This document shows, in pieces, positions 11,605 through 23,100 of a DNA stretch of 64,000 nt (the stretch's first letter is position 1; each line of letters starts with the position of its first letter). The position numbers and the translations under genes are program-made. The notes under the pieces are model-generated. The model was not told where the DNA came from. It searched no databases and worked only from the letters and a program-made list of their open reading frames with translations. Where the stretch lies: assembly GCA_902728285.1 (NCBI GenBank), contig CACVBU010001134.1:1221731-1285730 (forward strand), read 5' to 3'. This DNA is from Clytia hemisphaerica (Eukaryota > Cnidaria > Hydrozoa > Leptothecata > Clytiidae).

Positions 11605-12392
11605 CTATTGTTGTTTTTTGATTTTCAGCTTCTTTACAGCGAAACCGTTTTTTGTATCACCTCTGACTCGATAAATTTCATTTTGAGATTTTTCCTCAGA
11701 GTTTAGCTTATTTGCATCGTTCGATAATTCCTTATATACTTTCCGTTGTGCGGGTGTTAGGTCCTCTGTAATACTGATACCTTTGTAGTTTTCTAATCTC
11801 TTTAAACTTGTTAAATTTCCGATAACAATCCATTTTTCTTGTTCATTTTTGAGTGATAACAACAAGGGTCGCTTTTTATTTCCATCTGCTACGCCTAATC
11901 TTCTGACACGCTGAATGTTAGCTCAGGCATGGGTATCCTTGATAAAATCTGATGCCCAACTTTTGTCATTTTCTTCATCTTTCTCTGGTAAACCATGAAC
12001 GATGACATTTGGTGCACGTCTTCTCTTGTCTGCCTCTTCTGCTCCCTCTTCGCGCCAGGCATCTTTGATAACTTCCTTTAGTGAGTCCTGATTCGGGGTA
12101 GCAAGATTAGTGGTGTTGGAGGAGTTAACGGAAGCCCCTTACAGGCTTCTAGCTCTCTTCGTAGGTTTTCGACTTCATGTTCAAGTTTAAGAGATGATTG
12201 GGCTCGTCTTGTAGGGATGAGGGATGAGAGTACAGGTTTAACTTCTACACAATTTTGGCAGGTGTACCTGTAATGAGTGCTTTTCGTCTTGTCAATGAAT
12301 TGCTGTATCTGGTACGCGGGAAGCATCGTACATCTATAGTAAACACTCCTCTTGCACTTGACACAGGTCAAGCGGTCCTCGTCTTTAATCAA
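11605..12392 (-). pseudogene. LINE ORF1 remnant with degenerate PHD-like finger
   Basis: The N-terminal part (12392-12078) has the cysteine pattern LTCVKCKRSVYYRC, followed by LPAYQIQ and CQNCV. The C-terminal part has NVIVHGLPEKDEEND (about 11985) and ITEDLTPAQRKVYKELSNDA (about 11720-11780), matching the RNA-binding-like and C-terminal regions of the intact ORF1 at 22709-23779. In the finger, the histidine that precedes the fifth cysteine in that relative (VHYAC) is tyrosine here (VYYRC). Frames are disrupted near 11930 and 12070. Confidence 0.8.
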
Positions 12393-12480
12393 CGATATCG
12401 TCGGTGCATTGTTTTAGTGTGCAAACCAGCAATCGGCCACCACCTTCTGGCCTTGATGGCCTCATGATGCCGACTTCCAA

Positions 12481-12764
12481 GCTCGAGTAAACCAGAAGGA
12501 TTGGTGATTTTTATCGAAATTTGATGAATTTTAGTGAAGTTGTGCAGAAAAAAATTTCAGATCCAGAAAAACGTGTGTCTGCGAAAATAATTGACGCCAA
12601 ATCAAATTTTTTGTCTGCTTTATCCCACTAAAACCTTCCCAGTCCTTTTTTCGCGCCTAGAGACAATAGATAAACGTTTCAAAAAATGATTGGATCGAGT
12701 TTAGTGGGATAGTTAAATAACTAAGCGGCACGCGCCTGACCGCGCAACTACGGTCGAAAAGGTG
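12481..12764. other. intergenic with shared repeat motif at its end
   Basis: No gene. CGCGCCTGACCGCGCAACTA followed by CGGTCGAAAAGGTGTATA (12732-12766) recurs near 48995-49032, and its tail in reverse at 8088-8104. Confidence 0.5.
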
Positions 12765-12925
12765 TATACCTTATCAGGGAAAATTTTCGTCGGGGAAAAA
12801 TTCGTCACTTGCTGGTAGTTGGTAAACGCATTAAGGCCTGGGAAAATTTTCGTCGGGGAAAATATTCGGCACTTGTCTAAAATTTCGTCACTTTTCCCTG
12901 ACGAAGTTTTCCCCGATAAGGTATA
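12765..12925. mobile_element. foldback element, TATACCTTATC ends
   Basis: Left TATACCTTATCAGGGAAAAT pairs with right CCCCGATAAGGTATA. Inner GGGGAAAA/TTCGTCAC segments repeat twice. The end sequence resembles the foldbacks at 18051, 30897 and 35556. Confidence 0.65.
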
Positions 12926-13018
12926 GCGTTTAGCGAAATTTCTTAAATTTCATTATTAATTGTTGATGGGGAGAGAGAAGGGGAGTAGAGAAAAAAGAAA
13001 GTTCCGGTTGCAAAAATC

Positions 13019-13475
13019 AGTTTTATTGACAATTGAATCATGCTTGATGGTTCAGATGAGATGGAGTTTTTATAAGATACTATAATAATTGGTCATTTGA
13101 TGTAATAAAAATGACGCATTCTTTAGAAAAAGTAAGAAAATTGTTTATTACTGGTTAACAACCAACCAAATCAAATAAGAGCTTGTAAAAACTCCACCTC
13201 GTCCCTGATGGTTGGCATTATTAAAAAAATCGGGAAAAATTAAGGATGAAATCTCGACCAAAAAACCGTTTTTTACCGGCACATTTCCGACATTTTTGGT
13301 ATTGCCATTTTGCATCAGTGTGCAAGTTTCATGAAAAAATAAAAAGTACAGCTCGAGAAATTCAAGAGAAACCAATTTTCCTGCGATTCTCGACTATTCC
13401 GGCGATTTTTAGAAAGTCCCAGTTTCAAAAAGCAGTTCTATTAACAATAAAATCATGCTTGATGGCGGGTATTGT
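13019..13475. repeat. direct repeat flanking about 400 bp
   Basis: CAGTTTTATTGACAATTGAA before TCATGCTTGATGG (13019) is repeated as CAGTTCTATTAACAATAAAA before TCATGCTTGATGG (13434). An inner inverted pair GGAGTTTTTATAAG/CTTGTAAAAACTCCACC (13053 and 13182) suggests a small element between them. ORFs on both strands here look incidental. Confidence 0.45.
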
Positions 13476-13486
13476 TATCATAGTAT

Positions 13487-14159
13487 AAGAAAGCCGCGGC
13501 TGGAATGATGACGCTATTGTTTTTGCCGTAAATGGATGTTCTTTCTGTGTCTCCGTGGTTTATAAGAACTAAATCGAAGCTAAGAAAATCCTTGACCTTA
13601 AAAGTTTTTATAATATTCAATTGAAGAACAATTACTTTACCAGTCTTAAATTTTTTTATTGCTCTCTCTAATCAGCATGTTTGAAGTATATTTTTATAAA
13701 TTTCAAATAAATTTTTGGAAATTTAGGACCAAACAACACACAATTTTCAAATGTTAAATTTTGAATGTTTGCTTTTACCTCAATACTGTTGTTTTTCGAA
13801 TGAAAATTTCAAAGAATACTGCTTGAACATTTATTTACTAATACCAGTAAGAATTTTTCAAAATAATCAGGAAGGCACTTCGAGTGAATAGACTTTCTTC
13901 ATGTTCTTAAACCTATGGCAATCTGTTCGTTCTAATACTTTTAAACCAAGAGTCTTTTCTTTTTCTTTGATCTTGTGAATGCGTGAATTATCAAGAGATT
14001 TGTATTTATGAGCAAAATTACGTCTTACGGGGGAGTTTGTTAAAAGTGAAATTAAATTGACAATGGAGATTGTCACTGAACCATAACAAAATTTGTTCTT
14101 ACGACATAGATAAAACAACAGAATTTCAGCTCTACTCATTCCAGCCGCGGCTTTCTTGT
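13487..14159. mobile_element. DNA element with AAGCCGCGGCTGGAATGA TIRs
   Basis: AAGCCGCGGCTGGAATGA at about 13491-13508 faces its reverse complement at about 14137-14155. The roughly 670-bp interior contains only an unrecognised 90-codon minus-strand frame (13867-14139). It could be a MITE or solo ends of a larger transposon. Confidence 0.65.
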
Positions 14160-14530
14160 TATCAATAATGTTTTTGAGTGAGAAAAAAACAAAGAAATAT
14201 TAAGAAAAAAGTCTAGTGAAAATCTGAAAAAACAGCGATTTCCGGCATCTTTTCTGCATTTTCGACCGGGAAAATGTTTTCTCGAAAATCTGACTCAGCC
14301 ATGTTTTGGGTATTGCTAATTACGCATGTTGGTGCAAAAAATCAGAAAAAATCTGAAAAAACAATTTATGAAATCTCGAGAAAAGGTTTTTCCGTCAGAT
14401 TTTCGCCATTTTTGGCCGGAACAAATGAATGGATATGGGTTGATTTAAAGGACCTTTGAGGTAAGTCCAAATACCTGAATGACACGAAGTGACGAGGTGG
14501 AGAAATAGATTTAAAATTGTAGGTACCGAA
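14160..14530. other. no gene; weak similarity to 13.2 kb
   Basis: The segment 14220-14340 (TTTCCGGCATCTTTTCTGC, then GGTATTGCTAATTACGCATG) loosely echoes 13250-13330. Short ORFs are not supported by any motif. Confidence 0.35.
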
Positions 14531-14629
14531 CCAACTGGCACGCAACATTGTTTCAACGTTTTTCTAACGTTCACAACGTCCATATAACGTTAGAAAAACG
14601 TTGGAACGACGTCATGTGCCGACTGGGTC
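14531..14629. mobile_element. hairpin MITE, CAACGTT family
   Basis: A near-perfect foldback of about 95 bp: CCAACTGGCACGCAACATTG ... CGACGTCATGTGCCGACTGG, with inner CAACGTTTTTCTAACGTT arms. A second copy lies at 49073-49171 in the last intron of the T-box gene. Confidence 0.8.
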
Positions 14630-16673
14630 AGATCAAGAATATCAATTAAGCGTATAGGCAGTTTTAGATCATTATCAGGAGATGAGATTTGTAATTGTAA
14701 TTTCATTGTCTTTTAACGAGCGTTGCACTCCTTCGCATATTTCGACGTGTTTATCTACTGTCCTAAATATCCGCCAGTGAAGAGGGGGCAGTTTTAGTGC
14801 TTACTGTAGCTACTATAGCTAGTGTATATAGGATGCATCGTCTCTTCTTTTCCCACGATCCTAATTTTCTGACTTTCTCATGTGTTTCTAACTATTTTCA
14901 AAGTGTTTTTCTGAAATTTGCCCGTACCGGTGAAATAGGTCTCCTCCCTCGACTTGAACCATCAAATGCAAGCAACCTTGGTTTATAAACCCAATGTCTA
15001 ACTAGTCAATCACAGACCTTTACAAAACCCCAGGTAGTATAAGGAGCACGAATCTGTTAGTGGATGCTCAGCAGACTAATGTGTAACCGATGGTGCCAAC
15101 GACACACGGCAGAATGCTGTCATTCATAAATAGTTATAGCGTGTAATTTACAGACCTTAATCAACAAAGCTCCCAATCCTACTAACTCACTCACCCTATC
15201 TTACACTCTCCACTACACTCCGGTGCCCCTACAAGGCTCCCTACGGCATCCTAAGTTAAGTCTCAGGGTACGAATGCCCCTAAGATGGCCTTCAGCTTTA
15301 TATTGTGACTCTGAGCTCCAATCCTAACCCTAACTGATAATAACCGAACCCCCGCCCCTGTCTAGGTCTGCAGATTGAAATATTTTACTTGCATCCTGGA
15401 GTATGATATCTTCTGACAACCTATCGCTTTTACAGTATCGCTATCGCTTTTTTTTGGGAGTCTCTTCTTTCTTTTAGGCGTGTTCGGCATAGGAAAGGCA
15501 GAGTGGGCGGCGGCTAAGAGGGGGACGGTTTGCTGTGCAGATCTATCTGAATGACGGAAAGGTGCCCAGTAGTAAAACTTCGAGTTAATTCGCTAGAGGA
15601 CAGAATCAAGTAAAGTAAGGCCAAATTTAGTGATTCTTGGATCACTCGTTGACCAAAATAGGTAAAAATAAAAACGGTCAAAATCTCGAAAAAGTGGATT
15701 TTTGTCAAATTTTTTGCATTTTTTTGACTTATTGGCTTAAAATCTCGCTGGAAAGACTCACTTTGGATTTTTTTTGCTTGACAATGAAGGTGAATTAAAT
15801 TCCTATACAAGTTAGACCAAAAATGACGATTTCTAACTCATTACAGGAGGGCTAGCCCTCCTATATAGCCTATGTCTGATAGACACAACATTGGCACTTG
15901 AAGGGTTAATTAGTGTCTAAAGTAGGGACCGCGAAAGACGGGGGTAATTCGTGTGGAATCAGAAAAATATGTGATCTCAGGATCTAGGCCTCTTAAAACC
16001 ACGGGATAAGTTTTAAAAGTAATCTTATTATAAAATGAATATCCAGTAAAAGTTTGGTGGCCATAACTTCAATTTCATGAGCTTATGAGCAATTTTCTAA
16101 AATTCAGAATGGCAGATGACCTAGCAACAAAAAATGGGTTTTAGCCAGGTGAGCGCTTCGTCCTATCCCTATGTTGTTATACATTTTTGAAACCACAAGA
16201 GGACAGCGCTGTTTATTTCTTTGTCTCGCTTATACAAAAGAAAAGTACAAAAATTTTATTCAATTCTTTCTTGTAAAAAGTCCTTTTAAGGATCTTAGGT
16301 TTACTCCCGGCATTAAGACAAAGATATTATGAAATATCAACCTTTTTCACAAGATAAGAAAAATAAATATGTTACATTCATTCGCGCTCTGATGGCTTTT
16401 TAAGCTCAAAATTTAGGAGTAAGCAAGATTTTTGAGATATCGCAAAGTTTTGTTTACAAAATTAAAACATCCACGATGGCGTGTAGAAATAGAAAGTGCT
16501 CTTCATCCGTGGTGCTCCATTTTTCAATTTCACCATTCTGGTCAGTAAAATGCATAATTTAAAGAAAAAAAAATAAAACAATTAAAACTTTATCTCTGGA
16601 ACCTTCCTACCAAGTTTTAATGCTGTAGCATCAATAGAAATGAAATTATTAATAAAAGGTGTGTTTTTTGAAT
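14630..16673. other. about 2 kb intergenic, no gene supported
   Basis: The sequence is less AT-rich from 14990 to 15370 and includes CTAACCCTAACT near 15323, too short to be a telomeric repeat. Frames such as 15514-15810 on the minus strand have no recognisable motif. Confidence 0.35.
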
Positions 16674-17383
16674 TTAACCCTATTAGCCCAAAGCTTTTTT
16701 GACTTTTGTATCCCCAGGGGGGGGGGGTAGAATCTACCACCCTCGATTATTTTCGATCTAGAAGAGCTATGGCCATGAAATTTGGTACAGATGTTCTCTA
16801 TCATGATACAATTTTCCAGGAAGGAAAAAAAAATTGATGACGTCATTCAAAAACCGATGACATCATCCAGGTTTACAGTCGAACCAATAAAGATATTTAA
16901 ATTCTGTTTGAAGATTCTGAAAGGTAAAAGGCTGTTCTTTAACATAATTGCCGGTTTTGCAATTTACATGAAGATTTTTTCTTAAAATACATGCTGAAGA
17001 TGAGTAAAAATTTTAAAATTTAATGACGTCATAAATGATGACGTCATCATTTTCAAAAATTTCTTTTTAATTTTCTAAATTTGTACAATCAATGCCTTTC
17101 CCGTGTCAAAATTTGAAAATGATTCAATAAATAGTTTAGAAGTAATCAGCATTTTAAAATTTTGAGTTTTAAGCGATTTTAGCTGGGTTTAATGTCATGT
17201 TTCACAATAAAGTAATAAAACCTGATCTGGACAACCTATGACCCTAAAATTTTGCACAAGTACTCTTAATAAGATTTTATTAAAAGTCAGAAAGTTTCAA
17301 GCCATTAAAAAAAATTTTCTTTGAGATATAAACAAAAGAACTCCAGCGTGGTAGATTCTACCCCCTGGGGCTAATAGGGTTAA
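16674..17383. mobile_element. piggyBac-type MITE with TTAA target
   Basis: TTAA at 16674-16677 is followed by CCCTATTAGCCC; the right end is GGGGCTAATAGGG followed by TTAA at 17380-17383. CCC-starting TIRs inside TTAA are the piggyBac hallmark. An inner GGTAGAATCTACC pair follows. The interior (with several TGACGTCAT motifs) is shared, in the opposite orientation, with 27608-28341 and in shortened form with 40382-40609. Confidence 0.85.
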
Positions 17384-17621
17384 TAAAATCATTGCGGTCC
17401 CTGTCTAAAGGATAAGGATATAAAGATTTGGTTTTTTATTGTTTGTGAAATTGCAGTTTGAGTTAATCTTTGATGAAAAATTAGCTCAAGCTGCATTTCA
17501 GTCACGAACAATGTTGACCATAACAAATTTCCTAATAAGGACTTAAACTTTTATTTTCTCATTGTTTGTAAGATGCAAATTCGATGGGCATGACTGCGCA
17601 GTTTTTTCCCCCTTTAAAAAG

Positions 17622-17629
17622 TATAAAAG
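17622..17629 (+). promoter_or_regulatory. TATA box, possible promoter of the MACPF gene
   Basis: TATAAAAG lies in a pyrimidine-rich context, about 30 bases upstream of the start of a stretch (about 17650-17734) that ends in the splice donor-like GAG/GTAATT. The spacing fits a core promoter with a short first non-coding exon. No coding sequence follows directly; the link to the MACPF gene 2.3 kb downstream is inference. Confidence 0.4.
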
Positions 17630-17649
17630 TGCATAAATGCTTGTCTGGT

Positions 17650-17734
17650 TCATAGCAAAAGCCTTAGTCATCCGGATAAGAAGCCTTAGGAAGAAGCTGC
17701 TACTGCAACAAATCAAAGCAATCTCAATTTAGAG
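17650..17734 (+). other. possible 5' non-coding exon 1 of the MACPF gene
   Basis: The stretch runs from the predicted start point to a donor GT at 17735. It has no open frame. It would splice to 19241-19290 or directly to 19961. Supported only by signal spacing. Confidence 0.3.
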
Positions 17735-18050
17735 GTAATTTATTCATCTCAAATAACAAAGGGCATATCAAAAATGGTTGTAAAAATACAGCATTCATTT
17801 CGACTAAATTTAACCTGAGATCAGATTGTGGTTGTTTTCTGCCCACCACGCTGAAGCTCTAAAGGGATGGGTGAAAACATATAATCTGACGAATATGAAA
17901 TCTTGAAATCGTAAGGACCGCGTTCGTTTAAAAGGACTGGGGATGACAACAAAGTTGCGTGATTGTGTTTATGAATAGGGCGCCGTATCAGTTTTTGACT
18001 TTCTGGCGCACAACAAGATTCTTGTCGTGAAATTTTCCGCGGGAGGACTA
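17735..18050. other. unannotated, nothing recognised
   Basis: No ORF or repeat was recognised between the putative exon and the foldback. Confidence 0.3.
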
Positions 18051-18230
18051 TAGACCTTATCGGAGTTTTTGATTTTTCTAAAAAAGCGATGCATTGTGGG
18101 ATTGTTTCGAGTGTATTACAATAGAATTCCCTAGAGGTATTCCTAAGAGATTTCTATTGTAATACACTCGAAACAATCCCACAATGCATCGCTTTTTTAG
18201 AAAAATCAAAAAAAACTCCGATAAGGTCTA
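18051..18230. mobile_element. foldback element, TAGACCTTATCGG ends
   Basis: Two arms of about 75 bp are almost perfect reverse complements: TAGACCTTATCGGAGTTTTT ... GATGCATTGTGGGATTG and back, with a loop of about 30 bases. It is shaped like a single long hairpin. The end sequence and a CCACAATGC core are shared with 30897-31059. Confidence 0.85.
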
Positions 18231-18484
18231 TTTTCCTCAGATGTATAATTTTCAAGTGCCTTGAGGGGTTTACCGTGCACGTAAGAAAATTATGAACAGC
18301 TGTTATCAGGTTAACTAAATTAGGTTAGATTAAGAAAAAAATATATATGTTGTGAAAGAATGCCTTTTAAACTAACAAACCAAAAAGTTGTCGACGACAA
18401 TAAACTCTCTCTCAATAACTTCAGCAGAAATTAAAACTAAAGGAAATACTCTGCCAGGGGATTTAATACCCTTTTCTTAAATTG

Positions 18485-19080
18485 TCAAACGTGCAAACCG
18501 CACTGACTCAACTTCAGTATCTTTGAAATCATTCGTAGGCCCAATTGTAAACTAAATGGCTTAAGGAAAATTTTAGCATTTCTTAAATAGGTTTTAGCCT
18601 CGTTTATGCTAAAAACTCGTCCCCAGGCCCCAACAAGAATTTTTTTTAAATGAAACATGTACCCCGAGATATTCACCCAAGGAACAAGTGTGCAAAATTT
18701 CAGCCAAATCTGACTCGTTTTGGAGAAAACTCGTGAACACGCCCTTTAAAATGAAAATTTTCAAAAAATGAAAAAACACCCCAGATATTCACTCAAGGAA
18801 CAAGTGCGCCAAATTTCAGCCAAATCTGACCATTTTTGAAGTCTCAAGCCTGCCCCAAAGTTTTAGCCTCGTTTTGGAGAAAACTCGTGAACACGCCCTT
18901 AAAAATGAAAATTTTCAAAAAATGAAAAAACTTCCCCCAGATATTCACCCAAGGATCAAGGTGCAAAATTTCAGCCAAATCGGACCATTTTTGAAGTCTC
19001 CAGCCTGCCCCAAAGTTTTTGTGACAGACGCACAGACATTATCAGATTCTAGCTCAACCGAAGTTGAGAAAGCATCAATG
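18485..19080 (+). repeat. dispersed repeat with tandem units of about 145-150 bp
   Basis: It starts near CGTGCAAACCGCACTGACTC and AGGCCCAATTGTA. It contains three units with CCAGATATTCACTCAAGG, AAATTTCAGCCAAATC, TTTTTGAAGTCTC and GTTTTAGCCTCGTTTTGG, and ends GTTTTTGTGACAGACGCACA. The same order, with three units and the same start and end, is found at 58550-59070, so the whole array moves as one element. Confidence 0.8.
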
Positions 19081-19240
19081 TAGGAAATTGATTACTTAGA
19101 TTGACTTTTAAATTAAATTAACGGGAATTCAATAGAATAAACTGATAGATTGGCGTATTTTCGTATTTTGTTTGTCGTAAAATTAGTAGAGATTCTCTAG
19201 GGAAATCATAGCAGTGTTTAAAAAAGAGTTTCAACTTTCA

Positions 19241-19290
19241 GATTGAAGCACAGAGAAAGACGAAAAATCTACTGTTGTCGAACGTCTCCA
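19241..19290 (+). other. possible 5' non-coding exon 2 of the MACPF gene
   Basis: A 50-base stretch between an acceptor-like CAACTTTCAG (ending 19240) and the strong donor CTCCAG/GTAGGA (19291). It has no coding frame. The coding exon at 19961 has its own acceptor seven bases before the start codon, so at least one upstream exon must exist. Confidence 0.35.
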
Positions 19291-19499
19291 GGTAGGAATT
19301 TTTTACAGATCGAAAATTATTACGTTGAAGTTTATAGTTTTTAGAGTTTGTTCGTAGATTCTAATGAATATCTTTCTATATTTTTTTTGAAAAACAGCAG
19401 TGCCATTTTGGGGAAAACACATAAGTTTTGGAAACGGGACAAATTTAAGAAAAATTTCAAAAGTAGTTCAATTAACTCTTGAATTTTAAACAAGATCAT

Positions 19500-19958
19500 T
19501 TTTTTTTGTTTTTAAATAAGAGTATCGTTTGCTTACTCGTCAACTTTATAATTAACAGTCTTTTTGATATTGAATTGACACGGATGTAGAGCAAAAGGAA
19601 AAGAAATAAAATATTTCTTTTGTTTATACCAGCATAATAGGCGGACACTGTCCCGATATTAAAGGGACATAACAGTACTTGCGAAACTTGTAAACAAACT
19701 GTATGCAGTGGATACAAAATCAAAACAAATGTCACATGTCAAAATAAAAAATCAAACCAAATATGGCTAATTTTGATTGTTCAATTGTTTTACAAGTTTG
19801 TTTTGGACACGTGATTTTAATTGTTCTCTTTAATGACACGTGGTTCGAGTAAAGTTTACATTTTACTACTCTAATGTCCCTTTAAATATGTGTCTGACAT
19901 GAAACACTTATGGGAACACTTATGTAAAAATAATACTTTAAACCATAAACTTGCTTTC
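19500..19958. repeat. dispersed repeat copy, split by a MITE
   Basis: AATAAGAGTATCGTTTGCTT ... GAATTGACACGGATGTAGAGC ... CAGCATAATA ... GACACTGTCCCGATAT is shared with 44085-44330, just inside intron 1 of the T-box gene, and the first part is present in reverse at about 53895-53945. After the insert the copy resumes with TGAAACACTTA ... TAAAAATAA. Confidence 0.7.
19659..19884. mobile_element. MITE with TTAAAGGGACAT TIRs
   Basis: TTAAAGGGACAT (19659) faces ATGTCCCTTTAA (ending 19884). The 44-kb relative lacks this segment. It sits about 80 bases upstream of the coding exon of the MACPF gene and carries two ACACGTG motifs, which could bind bHLH factors. Confidence 0.6.
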
Positions 19959-19967
19959 AGCCTCAAG

Positions 19968-20163
19968 ATGAAGGACAGAGCAGCAGCGGCATACATTTTC
20001 GTATTTTTTATGGTAAACATTGTTTTATCGGATGCAGCAGATGAAATGGAAAAGAACGAAACAAAAAGCGGTGATTTACCAATCTTGTGTCCTCAATGTG
20101 ATCCAAACTGGACGCCTTTCCCTAACATGGTGTCTGGTCTAGTTGGCTATAATATCGTTAGTA
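19968..20163 (+). CDS. MACPF gene coding exon 1 (signal peptide, MACPF start)
   Basis: The exon itself begins at 19961 after TTGCTTTCAG. It encodes residues 1-65 and ends in phase 1 at GTAAGT. It holds the signal peptide and a CPQCDPNW segment just before the GLVGYNIV start of the MACPF fold. Confidence 0.85.
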
Positions 20164-23100
20164 GTAAGTAGTTAGATTCTGATTGCTATCTTTCAACACC
20201 CCCGTGTCGCAGACCCGCTGGGGCATCAGCCCCACTGGAAAATTTAGTAAAAATTTCGTCCTTTGTGGGAAAAATACCCTAGAATTTCAGCCACACTGGG
20301 AAATTGACTATGATCTCATCCTCATTCGAAATTCATTGTTTAAAAATTGCACTCTGAAACCATCCACACTGGATTTTTTAACCTTATAACAATAATTTTT
20401 ATCCCCACTGTAGGAAAAAGTTTCACCAGGATGTGAAACAGGGGTGTCTTTTATACTCTACCGTATACATTCCGTAGTGCAAAGCATAATTCAAAAATAG
20501 ATGATGTATCGAGTGAAAAAGAATTTAAAAAAATTGAAAAATAAAAATGTTTTTCGCCAGCCAGTTAGTCACACTAGCGTCCCGCCGAAATGCGTATCAA
20601 AGATTAATGTTTCAAAAGCGCTTGCCTGACTCTCAAGCAAAAAAAATGCGCCGCAAAATTTCTAGAGTGATTTATAAAAAAATAACCCGGTGCTTTTTAA
20701 TGAAATTAAAATTTTCAAAAAGTATGAGAAATTGCTCAAAATTTGAGCCGTAAATGAAAAAAATTGAGCCAAGCTAACCTTGAAAACTAATTTGAAGATC
20801 AACTTCCCAAGAAAAAGATCTATGGGGGAGACGGAGCCCACCTAGATCTACGCACCGCCGGATAGGCTACTTCCCGGAAATTTTGCCGGACCTCAAACAC
20901 TGACCCATTTACATGTGTGGAATTATTTTTACTTTAGCGTATAACAAGGCCTTAAAAATCGAAGCGCTGTCTCGGGAATTTGGTTGGTTGATATTCTGGC
21001 TACTGCACGTTCGCAATCGGTCATTTTCTCTCATTCTAAGTTAGTTTTCAAGTTTTAATTAATTGTCTTGAGAACTTAAAGTTTATTCAGGTAACTCTCA
21101 TCCTTGTTGTTTCAAATACATCCTGTAGATGACTGATATTGTTTTTTCTGAAAGCTTGATATCCTAGTGTGACTAACTGCCAGCTTCCCATTCAAAAGCA
21201 TAGTCATAACTTTTTTTATTAAAGCGGAGCCAGATTCAAAAAATATCTCAGATGGGGGGGATACTAGGGTTGGCGAGTGAGGGATATGTGTGGACGGGAC
21301 CTCTAAAAACCGACCCTTAGAGAGACTGATTTTAGCTGAAAACTGACTCTTAGGTGGCCGTCCACATAGTACGTACGCACTAAAATGTCGAAAATCGAGT
21401 ACCCCCTCCCCCTGTACGCAAGCGTACGCAAATGGCTATACCCCCTGATAAGTACATACTTTTTCATTCACCCAAGAAACAAGCAAAAAAGGGATATGAA
21501 AAACTTTTCTCTGCGTACGTACCTTTTCCTTTGATCCCTCCCCTCCCCCTGTATGCAAGCATACGCTTTTGAGAAGACCCGCCTCTCCCCTTAGTGCGTA
21601 CGTACTATGTGTACGGCCCCTAGAGAGACTTTTTTGAGAAATTTTCTTCGATTTTTGAAAAAAGTCTTACCCTTAGAGACATTTTTACACGTTTTTTCTT
21701 CCGAAATCTAGAAATTTTCCTAAAATTTGTGAATTTTGCGACCCTTAGAGAGACTTTAAAAGGTGAAAAACCGACCCTTACCCTCTGCACATACGCAGCA
21801 CTTATTTTTGCTTTTAAGTGCCCCCCCCCCAGAAAAATGTTGACCCAATCTGACTCAAAATGAGCAAAATTTGAAAAATTGATTTTTTTTTGGAAATTCT
21901 TGTTGCTAAGTCCAAAGATGAAGTTTATTGGACAAATAATGAGCATATTAACGATACTGATGATAACATTAAGAAAAATGTCGAGATATCTTGATCAAGC
22001 TTCAGTTATTATTAAATTCTTGTTTTTCCTTAGGTGACCCATTGGTAACAGCGGCAGATCCTGGAATGGGAAATCAAATTTTCGCACCAACTAAATATAT
22101 TGATGGTACAGTGTATCTTGATGATTCTATTACAGCTTTTGAACTAAGTAATTGTCAGCGGTCAATGAGTATTAAATCGTGGACAAACTTAAACCAAATG
22201 AGGTATGCTAAAATGTTTACATCAATAATCTATAAAACCTTTTTACGATAGTACGTACATAATTATTCAAGGAAGCCTGAATTCATTTTCTAGGATTTAA
22301 TCCAGACGAAAAATTTGAAGACCCTTGTTTTGCGAAAAATAATCCACGCTAAATTTTTGGGAATTTTACGAAATCGCAAAAATATAAAAGTTCGCAAAAA
22401 TCAAAACATAAGACGAGTTTGTCTGCCTTTGTTCGATTAAATACACACCTCTTTTCTAAAAAATATTCGATTTTTACAATCTTTTATAGTGGTACTCTCG
22501 GGTACCTAATAGTCATCCCCCCCCCGCTGATTAATTTTTGCTAAAATTCTCCACTCGGGACATTCTTATTCCATCCCATCCCCCGCTTATTAATTTTTGG
22601 GAATATTTATTTATTTATAGTAATATATTTCGCAGGTCTATCGACCTCTATGAAATAATCATATTTAACATTTTGTAGGCGCACACTTGGCCTCTAAATC
22701 AGTCGTCTTTACAATATTTCATTTTCAGTAACGCGTAAGTCACAGCAGATCTTCTTGAAATAGAGTCTAGTCCGAGGACTTCCTCTAACCTTTATTTGAC
22801 TGCCATCCTTTTGTAACTTTGTCTTCGCTTTTGCGTTCCTATGCCATTCTTTGATGGTTTCCCGTTCTTTTTTAGAAAAATCATCGGTTACTCGTAAATC
22901 AGTTACAATTTTCTTTAGCTTGTGGACTGATGCTAGAATCTGACGTTTCTCTTCTTCACTCCTTAACACAACTTTTAAGGGTCGCCAACGTTTCGTCCTG
23001 AACATCTCGTCCTTTCGAGCTCCTATTCTTTCTGTTCTTTCTGCGCTGACGATGTTTACCTTTAGTCCCATTTGGTTGCTCACAAATTCTTCGACGTAAT

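Larger units (their letters stand above)
8135..12480 (-). mobile_element. degenerate CR1-like LINE with PHD-finger ORF1 and EN-RT ORF2
   Basis: Read on the minus strand, 12.4 to 8.1 kb, the order is ORF1 (zinc finger, then an RNA-binding-like region), an apurinic-type endonuclease, reverse transcriptase, then a 3' hairpin (GAGGTCCACCTC near 8190) and an ATT microsatellite tail (8135-8165). All frames are broken by stops and indels, and a MITE-like insert and a minisatellite sit between endonuclease and RT. The endonuclease start region (TNADQFTKAN, then IAICEVKPKHG) suggests the CR1/Rex1 group. The copy cannot be mobile. Confidence 0.85.

Noticed and set aside
15318..15332. Telomere-like CTAACCCTAACT
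   Set aside because: Only two units; no array.
19890..19967. Upstream in-frame ATG as MACPF start
   Set aside because: It precedes the intron acceptor TTGCTTTCAG at 19960 and would place the hydrophobic signal peptide 26 residues inside the protein.
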